DNA from: Stercorarius parasiticus
Lineage: Eukaryota; Chordata; Aves; Charadriiformes; Stercorariidae
Length of the DNA: 64,000 bases
Reading direction: 5' to 3'
NCBI GenBank assembly: GCA_013396915.1
Contig: VWZL01000523.1
Span: forward strand, 62,001 to 126,000
Position numbers and translations under genes: made by a program. The notes under the pieces are model-generated. The model was not told where the DNA came from. It worked only from the letters and a program-made list of their open reading frames with translations, and ran no database searches. Shown here in pieces: positions 25,401 to 38,330 of this stretch. Numbering within the stretch: position 1 is the first letter of the stretch; each line of letters begins with the position of its first letter.

Positions 25401-28400
25401 TTAGGTGGATCTAAGGATCACTTAGAACAGAATACACTGAAAAATACATAAATATATGAAACTGTATTTATGTGAAAAACACAGTAACATGAAAGCGGAG
25501 GGGGAAAGAAATTACAGCAGTTATTTGTTCACAGTTTGAGGTGTTTGGGTTTTTTTTGTTTTACATTTACTAAGGAAGACTTGCTTTTAACCATTTGCAC
25601 AAGTAGATTTTACATTATCTAGCCCTGGGAACGTTGTAAGATAAAGGCTGTTTTAAAGAGTATTCTGTTAATGTAAGGGTAGAATGATTCCTGAAAGTAC
25701 AAAGTTCATAATGTATATGATTACAAATTCCTTTTGCAATCTGTGTACTGCCTTATTCACTCCCTGATATTTAAGGGCACTTACTGAAGGAATGTAAGTG
25801 TTATTACAGTGAGTGACATACCATATGGCAAGCAGGATAAGCTGCAGCTTTGCACGCTGTTGTCATTTTTCCCCTTGTACTACAGTTTTACGTGATGTAA
25901 TGTTTTTCTGTGATTGTTCAACATTCTACCATTTAAGCCTGCCATATTATAAAATGTCATATTAGGGGGTTGCAGCTGAACCTCTTCACCATAAGTCTGC
26001 ATTTATTTCACAGATGTCTATCACACTGTCATCCCACAGGTGCACTCAAACTTTAAAATTTTCCTGTGCCTCAGCTTCTAATGTAAGAAAAATGTATTAT
26101 GCAAGATGAGGAAATGGCAGCCAAAAAAGTAAATGCTGCTAAATGTCACTTTACAATACAGCATGGGCATGCAAATGCAAGTAACCTTATAGGATGATAA
26201 TATTTGCACTCTCAGTAAAATGTGATGTGCAAATGATAGTGTAAGGGCCGGGTCCTGAAGAGTAAAGGCCCTCTCCGGGGTGAAAGTAAGCAATGTATCT
26301 GTTGAGGGGTTTCCATTAATATGGGAGAAATGTTATTCTTTCTGTGGTTCTGCTCAATTGTCATCAATGAAAATTTTCTAAAACTGAACTCATCAGTTTA
26401 ACTCAAAAGTTAAATATTAATGTAACAGTTCAATGTAATCACACATTTAAGGAAAACACTGGTTTCTATGACTGTACCTGCAAAGTTCATACAACTATGA
26501 AGGATGTCCTCTTCTCTCTTCACTTCATTTAGCTTCACTTCACCTCACCTTTCCTCTTCCCTCTTTCTTTCCTCTTTCTTTTCATCCCAACATGCCGTGC
26601 CTTTTTTCTATCTGTAGGTCATCAGCAATGTTGTGATCTAAGATTCTATTTCAAGGACAAACTCTGCTGCATATCTGCATGAACGATCCATTTAATCCAG
26701 CCAGGCTGCTAACATACATAGATACACTGGGAGGAAAACAACGAAACATAATTAAGGAAAAATTGTTCAGCAGGAAGTGCCATTGGTCCAAAAAAATTTT
26801 TCAAATCGCAGTTTTTTAAATCTCCATTAGAAAAATAGTTGTATTTATGCACCGATCAGGAAATCTGTGAAAGACAACAACTAACAAATCCTTCAATAAC
26901 AGATTATAAAAAAAAAAAAATAACACTTTTCTGAATTAGAAGAGTAGTGTTAATAAAAATATTTTCAGTGTGCAGCAAGAAATACAGATTCACAACCAGT
27001 GTTATTTCTGTGCTTAAATATGACTTTTTGGTTTTGGCATTTTGAAGATTAAAGACTGGGTAGATGTGAAAATATCAAAAGATAAATTAAAATGTAAAGG
27101 AAAGGACAAAACGAAAATACAACTAAACTTTTATTTAAATAAATCACCATAATTTGTTCATAATTTTGGAGTACATGTGATATAGTTCAATACATATAAT
27201 CCTATATTCTGAGATCATACTGGGTTTGGTGCCTGCACAGACTTACAATAAAATTAGTGCCTTTTTTATTGTTAAATTAATTAAGATTAGATATGGCCTA
27301 ACATTTTTGATAAATTCTTCTCTGATCAGTCATTCTGAACAAGAAAACAGCCATTGTAACAAGAAAATGGATCTGTTGCAGCAAAAATAATAGAAAACAT
27401 TTATATTGTTTCATAACTGCAGTTGAAGTTACTGTTTTATATTGAGGCCTTTACTACTTGCTTTACCTTGCTTGTTTTATGAGCACTGGCAGGGTTACCA
27501 GGGTAGCCTGGTAACAAAAAGCACTACAAGGAAAGTTAAAACCCCTTCTCCCTCATTAATATGTGTATTTCATGTCTTATTTAATCTACTTTAAGTACTC
27601 ATTTGCCAGATATTTTCTGACTGTACTTGGTTAATAACTACCAAGAAGCACTGGAATATGTGCTTAAAAATCATACCTTAATTTTTCTTCACAAACAACA
27701 AATATGATTATTAGAATCTTTCTTGGCATTAGAGAAGTTTCTCTAATTAAATACCCTCAATAAATTTCACTGATGTCAAACAAATACCTAAGGCCGAATT
27801 TTTTTCCCCACTTGGAAATCTGAAAGTCTGTTAAAGAAAAAGGTTTTTAGAGAAAAACAGATTTTAGTTAGAATTCTGTTAATTTTGTACAGTTATTGTC
27901 ACTTCCTTCTTTTACATAATTTTATATTAATTTCCTATTGAAGGATTTGCGTTTAAATTACAGCAGCAGTCAAGATTTATGGCTTAAGATATTGGCACAA
28001 ATATAATAGCGAGGTGCTGAACAGTGTATTGCAATTGAATGAGGTTGGGTAAAACCGGTACTTTCCTCTTCAGGATTTTAGTTCCACTGGTTAGTTTATT
28101 TGTTATTTATAAAGGAAACAGAAACAATTTCTCTTTACAAGCTTTGCTCTCATGTTTGTATGCCAGCTGCAAATAGTGTCCAAGCTGAGACAGAGCAGGG
28201 TAATTCTTTTTGTTCACTCTGATTCTGCAATTCAGTGAAACTTAAGAGAAGCTGGGAAACAAGGAAAAAGAGAGCCATAGAGCAAAAAAACCAAATGTGA
28301 TTCTAAACAAAATAAAGTCTTAAAAAGACAGTGATGACAGGAGGTTACTGAAAAAGAAAATGTATTGTGATATGCCAGAAAACTTCATAAAAATCATATT

Positions 28401-31400
28401 TTTCATTTTGCTTCTATGCTTTCAAGGTGAGTTTGCTCTTTTTCTAGATGATCATTAATAAACAAATCTCATACTGTTGCAATCTCTATTGAAAATAAAT
28501 TATATCCAAAATAATTTTTTCTAGTAATTTTCTAAATTGCCAAAAATATTTTCATGTTAAAAAATATCTTATTCTTATAGTTTATGTTTTGTTAAACAAA
28601 ATAATGCAAACTATGAAAAGTTTAAGCTAATATATTTTCCCAACTAACATGATAGAGCTACAAAAATAACCATTTTAATGGAAAGACCAAATAGTTCTGC
28701 CATGTAGCCTTATGCACTACAGAGTACAATATACATTTTGCACAGAATAAAAGTATTGCAATAGCTTAAAATAATTAGCAATAAAAAATTCAGGAACATA
28801 ATATATTTATACCACAGCATTTACGTAAGTGGTCAGGAGACATCTCACCTAACTTTAGAGGTCTACAAAACATCTGCATATTTACTAGTCACTTTCATTT
28901 TTTTTTGTATCCAATGGAGATCAATAGGCAGTAGAGGATGGAATTTATGTGACCAATTATAGACATCTACTTTAGGTTTATATGAATCACAGACTGACTG
29001 CCTGTTCCCACTAATAATATAAGAAGCCTACGCAAATAGCTCAGTTATAGGTGTCTAATTAATACAGTGTAAAGGTAAATTAAAAGAATGATCCCTATTT
29101 ACTATTTTCTTTACTTTATATAGCTCAGATGACTGGTTTTCCACTGCATTAAATTCAGATAGTAATTATTTACAAGGATTATAATTGAAAGTACATATTC
29201 TATATTTGTGTGGCAATAGAAATTAACTCATCCTATACAAACTTTGCCTACAGAGAAAACCTATGCCATACAACACTTAATTACTAAGAAATATAAAATT
29301 CACAGTAATTGATGTCTTAATATACAGTCATTCTCAACATCAATTTGAACCTATGTTTCATGGGAAAATTCACATGAGCACATTTCGATTATATTATGAC
29401 TTGTCAGTAATGCCAAGTGCTTTTGGAAAGTTACTTGTTCTACATTTGCAATAAAAGCTTGATCATGTTAGGTAATATACACGATCTCATACATAACATG
29501 GTATGGTGGTTTAACCGCTATTCATGAAAAATTACGCTCCTCAATGTATCAGAAAGTTTAGTGAGTTTAGAATGGGAAGCTTAATGAAGATTATCTTCCA
29601 GCTGCAGACGCAATAAATAATAACACTTAAACACAGACATAAATGCTGACATTACTAAAACTGTAGTCTTGTCTTTTCTGATGAGAGGTGGGAGGAATAA
29701 GGCAAATCAGGTGAAAGAGTAAAAGCAGAAAATTAATCAGGAAATATGAAGAGCTGATACAAAACAGAATGGAAAAGGAATAGAAGAAATTAATTCAAAC
29801 AATGTAGCAGTAGATGTGGGAAAGTCTTCTTTATATAAAAAAAAAATAAATACTGCTAATCTTTGAGAAAATTAACTCAGTTAAGTAGTTCAACGCTTAA
29901 GAGCAATACATGACAAAAAGCCATATGGAATCATCTATACAGTCATACAGTTTCCCTTAGAAAACGGGTTGGTGAAAAGTTCCTATGCAGTGAGATGATG
30001 TGTATCGCCAAAGGAAAGGAAAAGCTTCTGCTCATATTTTTCAACTACAGATGATCACCAATAAATTTGGGGGCTTCTAAAGGAAAAAATACTAAAAGGT
30101 ACAAGAAAAAAGTCCAGTGTTTAACACTGATGTGACAAAACTTAACAAAGAAGACATCAAATCCCAGACAGATTTTTTTAGTAGACTTGTGTTAGTTCAA
30201 AACTAGTTAGAATTAAAAGATGTTTTAAATTAAGAATTCCTTACGAAAACAGGACGAATGTTTTTATCATCTAGAATTCCTTTTCACAGCAGTTCTAATA
30301 ATAAGTGAGAAAGACATTTAAGCAAGATGAAATATTAATAATTTAATGGTAATTTTTTATACTTTGTATCACAAAAGAAAATAACTGAAACACTATTCTT
30401 TAACAAGTACTTTGTCATTTGTGTAGTTTCTGTTTAGTGATAGTATTTGTCAGTGCACAATATTAATGTGTAGACTTCAAACATATCTCATAAATTCTCA
30501 TGTTCAACTGTCATCTTGCCATTACCTCTAGTTGTAGAAATCCCAATAATTTAAACTCAAGTGTTTGTTGCTAGTTAGTCTAGTAAATTTAGTCTGCCTC
30601 TGAAAAGATCAAGCTATTATAATTTTATCTCACTAAAAAGAGCTACTTATCTGCTGTGAAAAGATTAAGGAACCTGACTAAGTGAACTATTAGAATGGCT
30701 TATAGCAGCTCCAGAGTTTCAATTTCTCTTTGGTTTATATATTGTCTCAACATGTTCTAGAAAAACACAGAGCTCCCCTATCTCAGGGTCTGAGTTGGGA
30801 AAATGCATAAATAAATGTTTTCTACAGCAATCTTCGTCTCAGGAATTTTGTGTAACTTGGAAGTAATTAAGAAAAGAAGTGACACAAAAACTGAATATTA
30901 GACTAAATACAAGTTCAGAAGCTAGAACAGAGGAAAACAGAACAAAATTTTCTAATACGAAATCTTTAATACACTTTCTGAAAAGATGTATTCTTCATTT
31001 TTCCATATAATGTAAAGGACAAAATATTTTTGGACCAGACTATGGCTCTGTATCCAAGTGTCTAGGATGTTCGACTGTGGATTGAGAGTCCCAGACAGTT
31101 CCAGACACAGTGTCTGTATCTCATATTTAGCACTAATTGGAGAATAACTAGAGAATACCAGAATATAAGTGTCAATTTACCCAGGCTGGTACTAGGGTAT
31201 ACTGTCATTTTCTCTCCTCTTGATTGAGACTCTAAAAGGATTTTGCATGAAAAAATTCTTGCTTTTGGATCAAAACCACAGTCTGAAGCAAGTTCAGTCC
31301 CAACCTCAGCATCAATATGTTCAGCGCTAGACAGACAGAGTATACACATCTCCAGCTACTCAAAGAACCCGAGAAGGAGTTTTGCCAGGATTTAAAGAAT

Positions 31401-32353
31401 TGTGAATATGGACCAAGGCACCTACATATCACTGAATATATCTAAATCTCCTCCTCCTTTTTGCTGTCTAGCTGCTTCTTCATGCTTTCCCCAAGCAGAC
31501 CATTGTTTGCGACTGGTAATCTGTGAAAGAGAAGATCTAGGCCAGAACTCAATGAGGAAGACTAATAGAAAAAAGCATGGCAAAATCAACAGACCATCAG
31601 CCCACTTTAATTAGTTATCTTCTTATTGTAATTTAGTCTGATGTGCAAAAAATAACTGTAAAAGCATTACTTCTTTATATAAAAACATAACATAAAAATA
31701 TCATTAAAAAATCTTTTAGTGACTTTCTATTATGTCTCATAATTGAAGTAATGGTTGCTCTACAATGCATCTACTGTGCTAGTACACATTAAGCAAACAT
31801 TAGCAAAACCAGAGGAATTTCAATGGAATGGAACAGTGTTATATGCTGATTTTTTTTATTTTTTTTTCTGCAGTGTATCTTTCAGCCCAGTAACAGCATT
31901 GGATATATTTCAAATTCTCACTGGCTCTGAAAGATGTCACAAGAATTTTCCAGCCTGGTGAAAACCTCACACCACCTTATCCCCCAGCACCATACCTCAG
32001 CAGCCTTGCCCTCAATTTTGGTGTCCTGTTACTGCACAAGAACTCCAAACACCTTTTCAAAAAAATCTCACTGCTGACCCTAACTACATGTCTTCAGTAC
32101 ATGCTCATGCACTTCTCCCACCACAGGCAACTTTTCCCTGATGGAGCTTCTTTCCCAGCATACTATTGTCTCCACTTGACTCTCATAAGAACTTCTCTCC
32201 GTACTGTAATCTTCCCACTGCCTGGGTATACATTAATGTTGCCAAAATGTTTTGGATGCACTGGCCGCTTCCATGTGAGGCATTAGATCCATCTCACTCC
32301 TGCTGGTACTCCTTCTGTCTTCTCTGTTGATTATCCTGTAATGATAATTTACT
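25401..32353. other. Unique AT-rich non-coding DNA
   Basis: No gene and no sizeable repeat are recognised in about 7 kb, the longest repeat-poor stretch of the window. It includes a pyrimidine-rich tract (26,515-26,590) and an inverted repeat with an X-box match (27,494-27,515). A lack of young repeats over such a length would fit either a constrained regulatory region or simple chance. Confidence 0.55.
27494..27515. promoter_or_regulatory. Inverted repeat containing an RFX X-box match
   Basis: GTTACCAGG and CCTGGTAAC form a perfect 9-bp inverted repeat around GTAG. Inside it, GTAGCCTGGTAAC (27,503-27,515) fits the X-box consensus GTNRCC-N-RGYAAC with a 1-base spacer. RFX proteins bind such sites as dimers. 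No promoter is seen nearby. Confidence 0.35.
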
Positions 32354-32928
32354 AGAATCATAGAATAGTTTGGGTTGGAAAGGACATTTAAAGGTCATCT
32401 GGTACAAACCCCCCTGCAATGATCAGGGACATCTTCAACTAGATCAGGTTCCTCAGAGCCCCGTCCAACCTCACCTTAAATGTTTCCAGGGATGAGGCAT
32501 CGACCACTTCTCTGGGCAACCTCTTCCAGTGTTTCACCACTCTCATCGTAAAAAAAATTCTTCCTTGTATCTAGTCTAAATCTTCCCTCTTTTAGTTTAA
32601 AACCATTACCCCTTGTCGTATTGCTACAAGCTCTACTAAAAAGTTTGTCCCCATCTTTCCTTTAGGCCCCCTTTAGGTACTGAAAGGCCATAATGTCTCC
32701 CTGCAGCCCTCTCTTCTCCAGGCTGAACAACCCCAACTCTCTCAGCCTGTCCTCATAGCATAGGTACTCCAGCCCTCTGATCATCTTTGTGGCCCTCCTC
32801 TGGACCCACTCCGACAGGTCCATGTCTTTCCTGTGCTGAGAGCTCCAGAGCTGAATGCAGTATACTTCAGGTGAGGCCTCACCAGAGTGAAGGGCAAAAT
32901 TACTTCCCTTGACCTGCTGGACACATTT
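32354..32928 (-). mobile_element. CR1 LINE 3' fragment
   Basis: Read on the minus strand this is the classic CR1 3' end. The plus strand starts AGAATCATAGAATAG (the reverse complement of the ATTCTATG tail) and runs through GGTTGGAAAGGACATTTAAAGG. It then passes CCTCTTCTCCAGGCTGAACA and CCTCTGGACCCACTCCGACAG, and reaches CACCTCCCTTGACCTGC-like sequence near 32,905-32,920, where similarity stops. The copy is 5'-truncated at about 32,928 and retains only the end of ORF2 plus the 3' UTR. It is less diverged than the relics at 6.6, 14.2 and 25.2 kb. Confidence 0.92.
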
Positions 32929-33848
32929 GCTCCCTTCCTCCTTCCCATTTTTCCTCGACCTGGTAACAGTAAGTGTCCATTAGTGGTGGTGAAATTACCT
33001 TTGGATAAAGAAGAGATATCTTCTTTATTAAATAAGCTTCAGTTGGAGCAGAGACCTAAGCATGTGTCTAGCTTCATTCACACTTGTTAGTTTCATGGCG
33101 TTATTTATGTGTGCAAATTATACTCATTATTACTTAAGAATGGCTTGTCAGGTTGTACCTGAAAAGCATCAATTATACCAATGTGAATTGCACTAGTAAA
33201 ACAATATAACCAGTTTGGGAGGGTTCTTGTAGTCTCTCCTTCCACATCCCCTTTCTGGCTAACAAATACTGCAGTACTAATCTTAGAAGTTTACTTACAG
33301 AAATATGTGAGAAACTTAGCTGTAGCAGCTCTTATTTGTTACTTTTTTCATCTCCCTTGAGAAACAGTATGCAGAGAAGAGCATTTGGTAATGAAGTAGT
33401 TTCCAATATCTTTCCAGGATGTTTTACAGTAAGGAGAGTCAGACTGCGGAAATAATAGCTGCTCTTTTATCTCTGAAGACAGAGAGCAAAGGGAAAAGGT
33501 ATTTTCTTTAATTTTCAGACTTTGAAACAGCGTCTAGAAAGACCATTGGAATTAGAAGACTGGAGATGTGATTCTCTGCCCTCTACCTTGAAGGAAGTCT
33601 GAAACCGGAGTTAAGCCCCCCAAGTGCAGGTGCCATGGGTAATTGCATAACAAGCTGCTTAGAGAACACTGAAGAAAAGACATTCAGAAAAAGAGGCTGA
33701 TTTAGCTTTTACCTTTTATGACAACATTTAAAGAAAAGATTTTCTCTATGTAAAGACCAAAACTCAGGTTTGATTAGCACTCATGAAAATTTCTCCAGAA
33801 AATTTCACAGTAAAAAATCCCCAAATATTTTTTTAGACAAAGCTTCAT
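32929..33848. other. Unique non-coding DNA
   Basis: I see no gene and no recognisable repeat between the CR1 fragment and the LTR. Confidence 0.5.
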
Positions 33849-34699
33849 TGTGGTGGGTTGGCCTTGGCTGGCTGCCATGTGCCAACCCAGCCACTTGCTC
33901 ACTCCCCCTCCTCAGTGGGCTGGGCAAGAAAAGAAGATGAAAAAGTTCATGGATCGAGATGAGAACAGGGAGATCACTCACCAGTTACTGCCACAAACAA
34001 AAGAGTCTAAGCTCGGGGAAGATTAATTTAACTTATGGCCAATTAAAAATAGAGGAGGATAGTCAGAAACAAAAACTAAACCAAAACCCCTTCCCTTCAC
34101 CCCCCCTTTCCTCTGAGGCTCGACTTCTCTGCTTCGTTCCTGACTCCTCTACCCCATGCAGAGCAGTGCAGGAGGATGGGGAATGGGGGGTTGGGGTCGG
34201 TCCATAATAGCTCCTCTCTGCTGCTCCTTCCTTCTCGTCCTTTTCCCCTGCTCTAGCGCAGGCTCTCCAGCAGGGCACATCCATCTGCTCTGGAGTGGGG
34301 TCCTCCACAGGTTGCAGTGTGAATATCTGCTCCACTGTGGTCCTCCATGGGCTGCAGGGGAGCAATCTGCTTCACCACAGTCTTCTCCACAGGCTCCAGG
34401 GTAACATCTGCTCTAGCGCCTGGGGCAACTCCTCCCCCTTCTTCTTCACTGACATTGGAGTCTGCAGGGCTGTTTCTCTCACTCCTCTCTCACAAAGCTG
34501 CTGTGCAGCATTTTTTACCCTTTCTTAAATACATTTTCCCCAAGGCACCACCACCTTGGCTGCGGGGCTCAGCCGTGCCCTGCAGTGGGTCCAATGAAAC
34601 TGGCTGGAACTGGCTGCATCTGGCATGGGGCAGCCCTGGCGGCTCCACCCCTGCAGTCCTCTGCTACCAACACCTTACCATGGACACCCAATAAATAAA
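33849..34699 (-). mobile_element. Solo LTR of an endogenous retrovirus, minus orientation
   Basis: The element begins TGTGGTGGGTTGGCC and runs for 851 bases to CCCAATAAATAAA. TTCAT occurs immediately before it (33,844-33,848) and immediately after (34,700-34,704), an exact 5-base target duplication. The sequence resembles an LTR family abundant in birds whose plus-strand copy starts GTGGGTTGACCTTGGCTGG and ends near CCAATACA; the terminal CA seems lost here. On the minus strand a TATA-like box TATTTAAG lies at 34,524-34,531, giving minus orientation. It is GC-richer than its surroundings, and no internal retroviral region or partner LTR is present. The short ORFs inside it are not retroviral genes. 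Confidence 0.75.
34248..34426. repeat. 41-bp minisatellite inside the LTR
   Basis: Units beginning CTGCTC or CTGCTT start at 34,248, 34,285, 34,327, 34,367 and 34,408, so spacing is 37, 42, 40 and 41 bases. Each unit has the pattern CTGCTC...GG(T)CCTCCAC...GGCTGCAG. Tandem units of this kind are usual in the U3 region of this LTR family and vary in number between copies. Confidence 0.75.
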
Positions 34700-36883
34700 T
34701 TCATATCAAAACCGATTTTGTTTTAATCTGGTTTAGTTATAAAACAAAGCAAATAAAGCTGGAGACTAGCTTTCTCCTGCTGTATGCTGTGATCATGGGT
34801 TCCAATCAATTTAATTAAAATAGACATTTTCTCACAAATTATATTGATTTGGATGAACTCCCATTTCTCCATGAAATACTCTTCTCATTAAAAAATATCA
34901 ACCAGCCAATTATTATGAATGTTTTAAGCCAACATCAGCAGGCTGACTACACTTCTTTAGTAACAGAAAACGTTTAGAAAACATTCTGCCATGGAAATTT
35001 TAAAATTCAAATCAACCCCAAAAATTTCATGTGAATTTTAATGTTTAAATGCAATTGAGAAAGACACTTAGCAGCATTATACTGTAGTCTCTCCCATAGC
35101 ATATTCAGTTATTATACCTTACCTAACACATGCAATTACACATGAAAATGGATAAGACCAATTTCTCCACAGTCCAGAGAGACATGAGTCCTAGGATGTC
35201 CATTTTGATGATATTGCTAGAGGAAGGCAAAAATGAGAAAAGCCATGGATTTGCGGTTCTGAAGGTAACAATAACTGGGCTTTTGGTGCAACTGTCTCAG
35301 CAAATGACATCCTTATGAGCACCCCTTGAAGAGGCAGATGAAGAACTGGCTCCTGTGCCTCTGTGTAAGTGGACTCCTTTAAGGAAGAGGATAATCAGTT
35401 CTTTGCCTTTTGAAAAATAAAGATGAAATAACAATAGTACATATAATTAAGAATGATCACTTTCAGAATACCTTACAGCTTCAAAGCACCATGAAACCAT
35501 CAAGTAATTAATGTTTATTTAATGAGATTAACATAATTCAATATGCAACGACGCTGAAAGAACAGAAGAGTTTTAAAACACACATGCCAAATCCTGGAGC
35601 CCACCTGAGAAGCTGCTCAACTTTGTAGTCAGGTTCTACACAATCCTTGATGTGCCATGTATGCACAGTGTCCAATGACAGCAGAACAGATCAGCAGAAT
35701 AAATCACTTGGAAAACAATAATTCTCAAAGGAGATTCAGGCTTTTAGATGGCTCTCCAGAGGGTCAAAATCACATACTTTGATGTTCAAACTATTCATGC
35801 TACTAATAGACAGGAAAGAATTGACCAGATAAAGGTGGTTTGGGTTTTGGGGTTTTTTTTTGTTTTCAAAGAGTATAAGACTTTATTGCCAATTGATTCT
35901 TACAGCTTACGGTATGATTCTGCATTTTTATGTACTTAGAAGTCCCATTGACTTAAATAAGGGTAGTGAGTGCATAAGGAATGGAGAATAAGGCCTTTGA
36001 AGTTCAGTATCATTATTTAGATTTCAGGCATGCCTGGAGACAGCACTCTAGATTAATAAAATGCTTTGCTTCAATTAGCTCTGTGTCTCCTGCATCCCTC
36101 CCCAATTCCCTCTGCCCTTGTTTAACATACTCCCTTATCCCTTCGCATTATCCAGACAGGTGCTCTCTGCTACCACAGACTGCTGGAAGTTTCACGAAGG
36201 AGATTCAGTGTGGGGAGGAGGAGGGTGTATATTGGTTTCTTGGCTCTGATGCAGGAAAGGAGAATGTGTGAGTCTGTATGTGAGTCTGATTTGTTCTCCC
36301 TGAGTATTGTTTCAAAGATCCTTTAAAAATAGCTCTGAAAAAATAAATCTTAAGAGATCTCTTAAACAGATATGCTCATGTCTATGTATGGCAAGCACAT
36401 TTTCACAATCTAGCACACAAAATGTAAATCAAAGGAGTATTACTTCTAGCTGATTAATTTTGGGGGAGACAGAAGCCAATATAAAATATATATATATATA
36501 TGTTCTTTTGTATATATGAAAGAAATCTTTATTGTAGTGGAACTCAGATTTCTGCCATGATTTTCTCTGGTTTTCCACTGTAATAAGCCCCATCCTTTCA
36601 GATTTCCTTGAAAGAAGCTTAGGAGCAACAGCCACTGAAAACTGACGCATCCTGCAAAGTGGGGGCAGGAAATTATAAGTTTCACATTGAGTTCAATGGG
36701 AAAGTCATAAGGCCCTGCTCCTTCTCCCTTGGGGTATTTTCCTATTTTATTGTCAGTACTATAATGGGTAATCAGTTCCTGAAATGGTGCCCTGCTGTCT
36801 AGATGAAGCATTTATAGGTTTTTTAAGCAGTCCATTTGAACACTGAAGAATAAAAAAGTCAGCCCTTGTAAGTTCAGATTTTA
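34700..36883. other. Non-coding DNA with relic repeat scraps
   Basis: No gene is seen. Two stretches, 35,955-36,000 (AGTCCCATTGACTTAAAT followed by GAGTGCATAAG) and 36,665-36,735 (CATTGAGTTCAATGGGA followed by AAGGCCCTGCTCC), resemble pieces of old palindromic interspersed repeats of amniotes related to the one at 36,884. An AT dinucleotide run lies at 36,485-36,502. Confidence 0.4.
36485..36502. repeat. Short (AT)n microsatellite
   Basis: About nine uninterrupted AT/TA dinucleotides. Confidence 0.8.
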
Positions 36884-36958
36884 GGGCCCTGATCCTGCAC
36901 TGAACTATGTGTCAGCAAACCTCCTGCCCACTTGGAATTCAGTGCAGGATCAGGGTCT
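36884..36958. mobile_element. MITE-like palindromic repeat
   Basis: GGGCCCTGATCCTGCACTGAA at 36,884-36,904 is answered by an inverted copy at 36,938-36,958; the arms agree at 19 of 21 positions and enclose 33 bases. Ends of the form GGGCCCTGATCCTGC are typical of short non-autonomous DNA transposons or palindromic repeats found in birds, turtles and crocodilians. I see no clear target-site duplication. The family name is not assigned. Confidence 0.55.
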
Positions 36959-38117
36959 CGATTTCTACATTTTCTGCTGCAATTCAGACCTTTATTTATC
37001 ACAGCTGGAAACAACATTACAAATAAAAATGCTTCTAAAAACCAAAGTGTCTGTCCCTTTTAAAAGTTAACTTTTCTAGATTTATGCACATATATTTACA
37101 TAGTAATCTTCTGAATGGAAATACTGCTTCTAATGAATTAGGGGATTACTACAAAAATATATAAATATCACAGATGTTTTCCATGCAGAAAGACTTTCTT
37201 TGGAGAAAAAAGAATTCTGTTCAAAACTCAAAGGAAAAAAGTCTTTCTGAGGGCCTAACATCACAAACCAGATCCAAGAAAGACCTTATGGACCAGATCC
37301 AATATAAGATTTCAGCCTAAAATGAAACTATGATAATTTAGGAATCACTTAAGGTCAGTCTAAATTGGGATTTAGAAGCCCAAACTTGACTACAGCCCAG
37401 ACATTATCTAGGTCATCTCTTTTCAGCACTGCCTAATCCTTACAATACCTAAATCCATAAAATGCCCTCCTGTGTGGCTTAAAGTTTGCTACTGCTAAAA
37501 GTGGACATACTTGTCCAGACCTGGCCACTGAAGATACATGCCCATTGCCCAGTTAAATTCCGTGTTTAATCAGAGGATAGTAAGTCAGCAAGCTATCTGC
37601 TTCTCTGGAAAAGTTTGAAAATATTGCTATGTATTTTTTTCACATCTGCTTAATGCTCAGAACTCTTCTTCACTGAAGCTGGAGTTCCATTACCAGCCTT
37701 GAGCCAGTATTGGCCATAACCTTAACAGCAGCCCCAGGAAAGGACGTGTTCCACCTGACTACTGGGGTGGAACCTCAGTGAAGCAGGAGTCATGATATTT
37801 GAAGAGATAGCAAGTTTATGAGTGAGACTCTCTCCTAGTTGTTATGGCATTTAGTAGAAAAGAGGTAAATCTGATATTTTGTTCAGGTCTTTAGTTCCAG
37901 GACTATTGTCCTTGTAAGCAAATGGCATAGGAAGTACACATCTATTCTGACATAGAGCAAGAACATAATTTCTATTCCACTCAAAGAACAGTCAGAGAAC
38001 CCTTTCTATGGTCACTTGACTCTTCTGGATACGGTGACTTAATTGCAAGAGCAAAGGCAAACATTTATCAGCAGTTCTCCTCACCAAATTGCTGCTCCTG
38101 TCTCAGGAGATCACAGA
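36959..38117. other. Unique non-coding DNA
   Basis: No gene or recognisable repeat is seen. Confidence 0.5.
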
Positions 38118-38330
38118 GCTTGGTGATTAAGGCCACTGCTGTATGGAGGAGCAGGAGGCATCAGTTGCTTCAAGATTTGAAAATCTGCTTACTGGATGAA
38201 TGGTTTAACTGCCAGCCTACAGTTCAAAAGACAGGGAGTGCAATTTATCACCACTTTTCAAACTCATTCCCTTTGGTGCCTATTCCCCCAAGGTGTGTAG
38301 GCTCTCAAAATCAGCATCTCACTCTTTTCA
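38118..38330 (+). repeat. Possible tRNA-like ancient SINE relic
   Basis: The phrase CTTGGTGATTAAGGCCACTG at about 38,119-38,138 recalls the A-box-containing start (AGTGGTTAGGGCACTC) of a tRNA-like repeat of sauropsids. About 130 bases on, GGTGCCTATTCCCCCAAGG recalls the (T)AGGTGCCTAACTTTCCC motif of the same repeats. Identity is low and the call is tentative. Confidence 0.3.
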
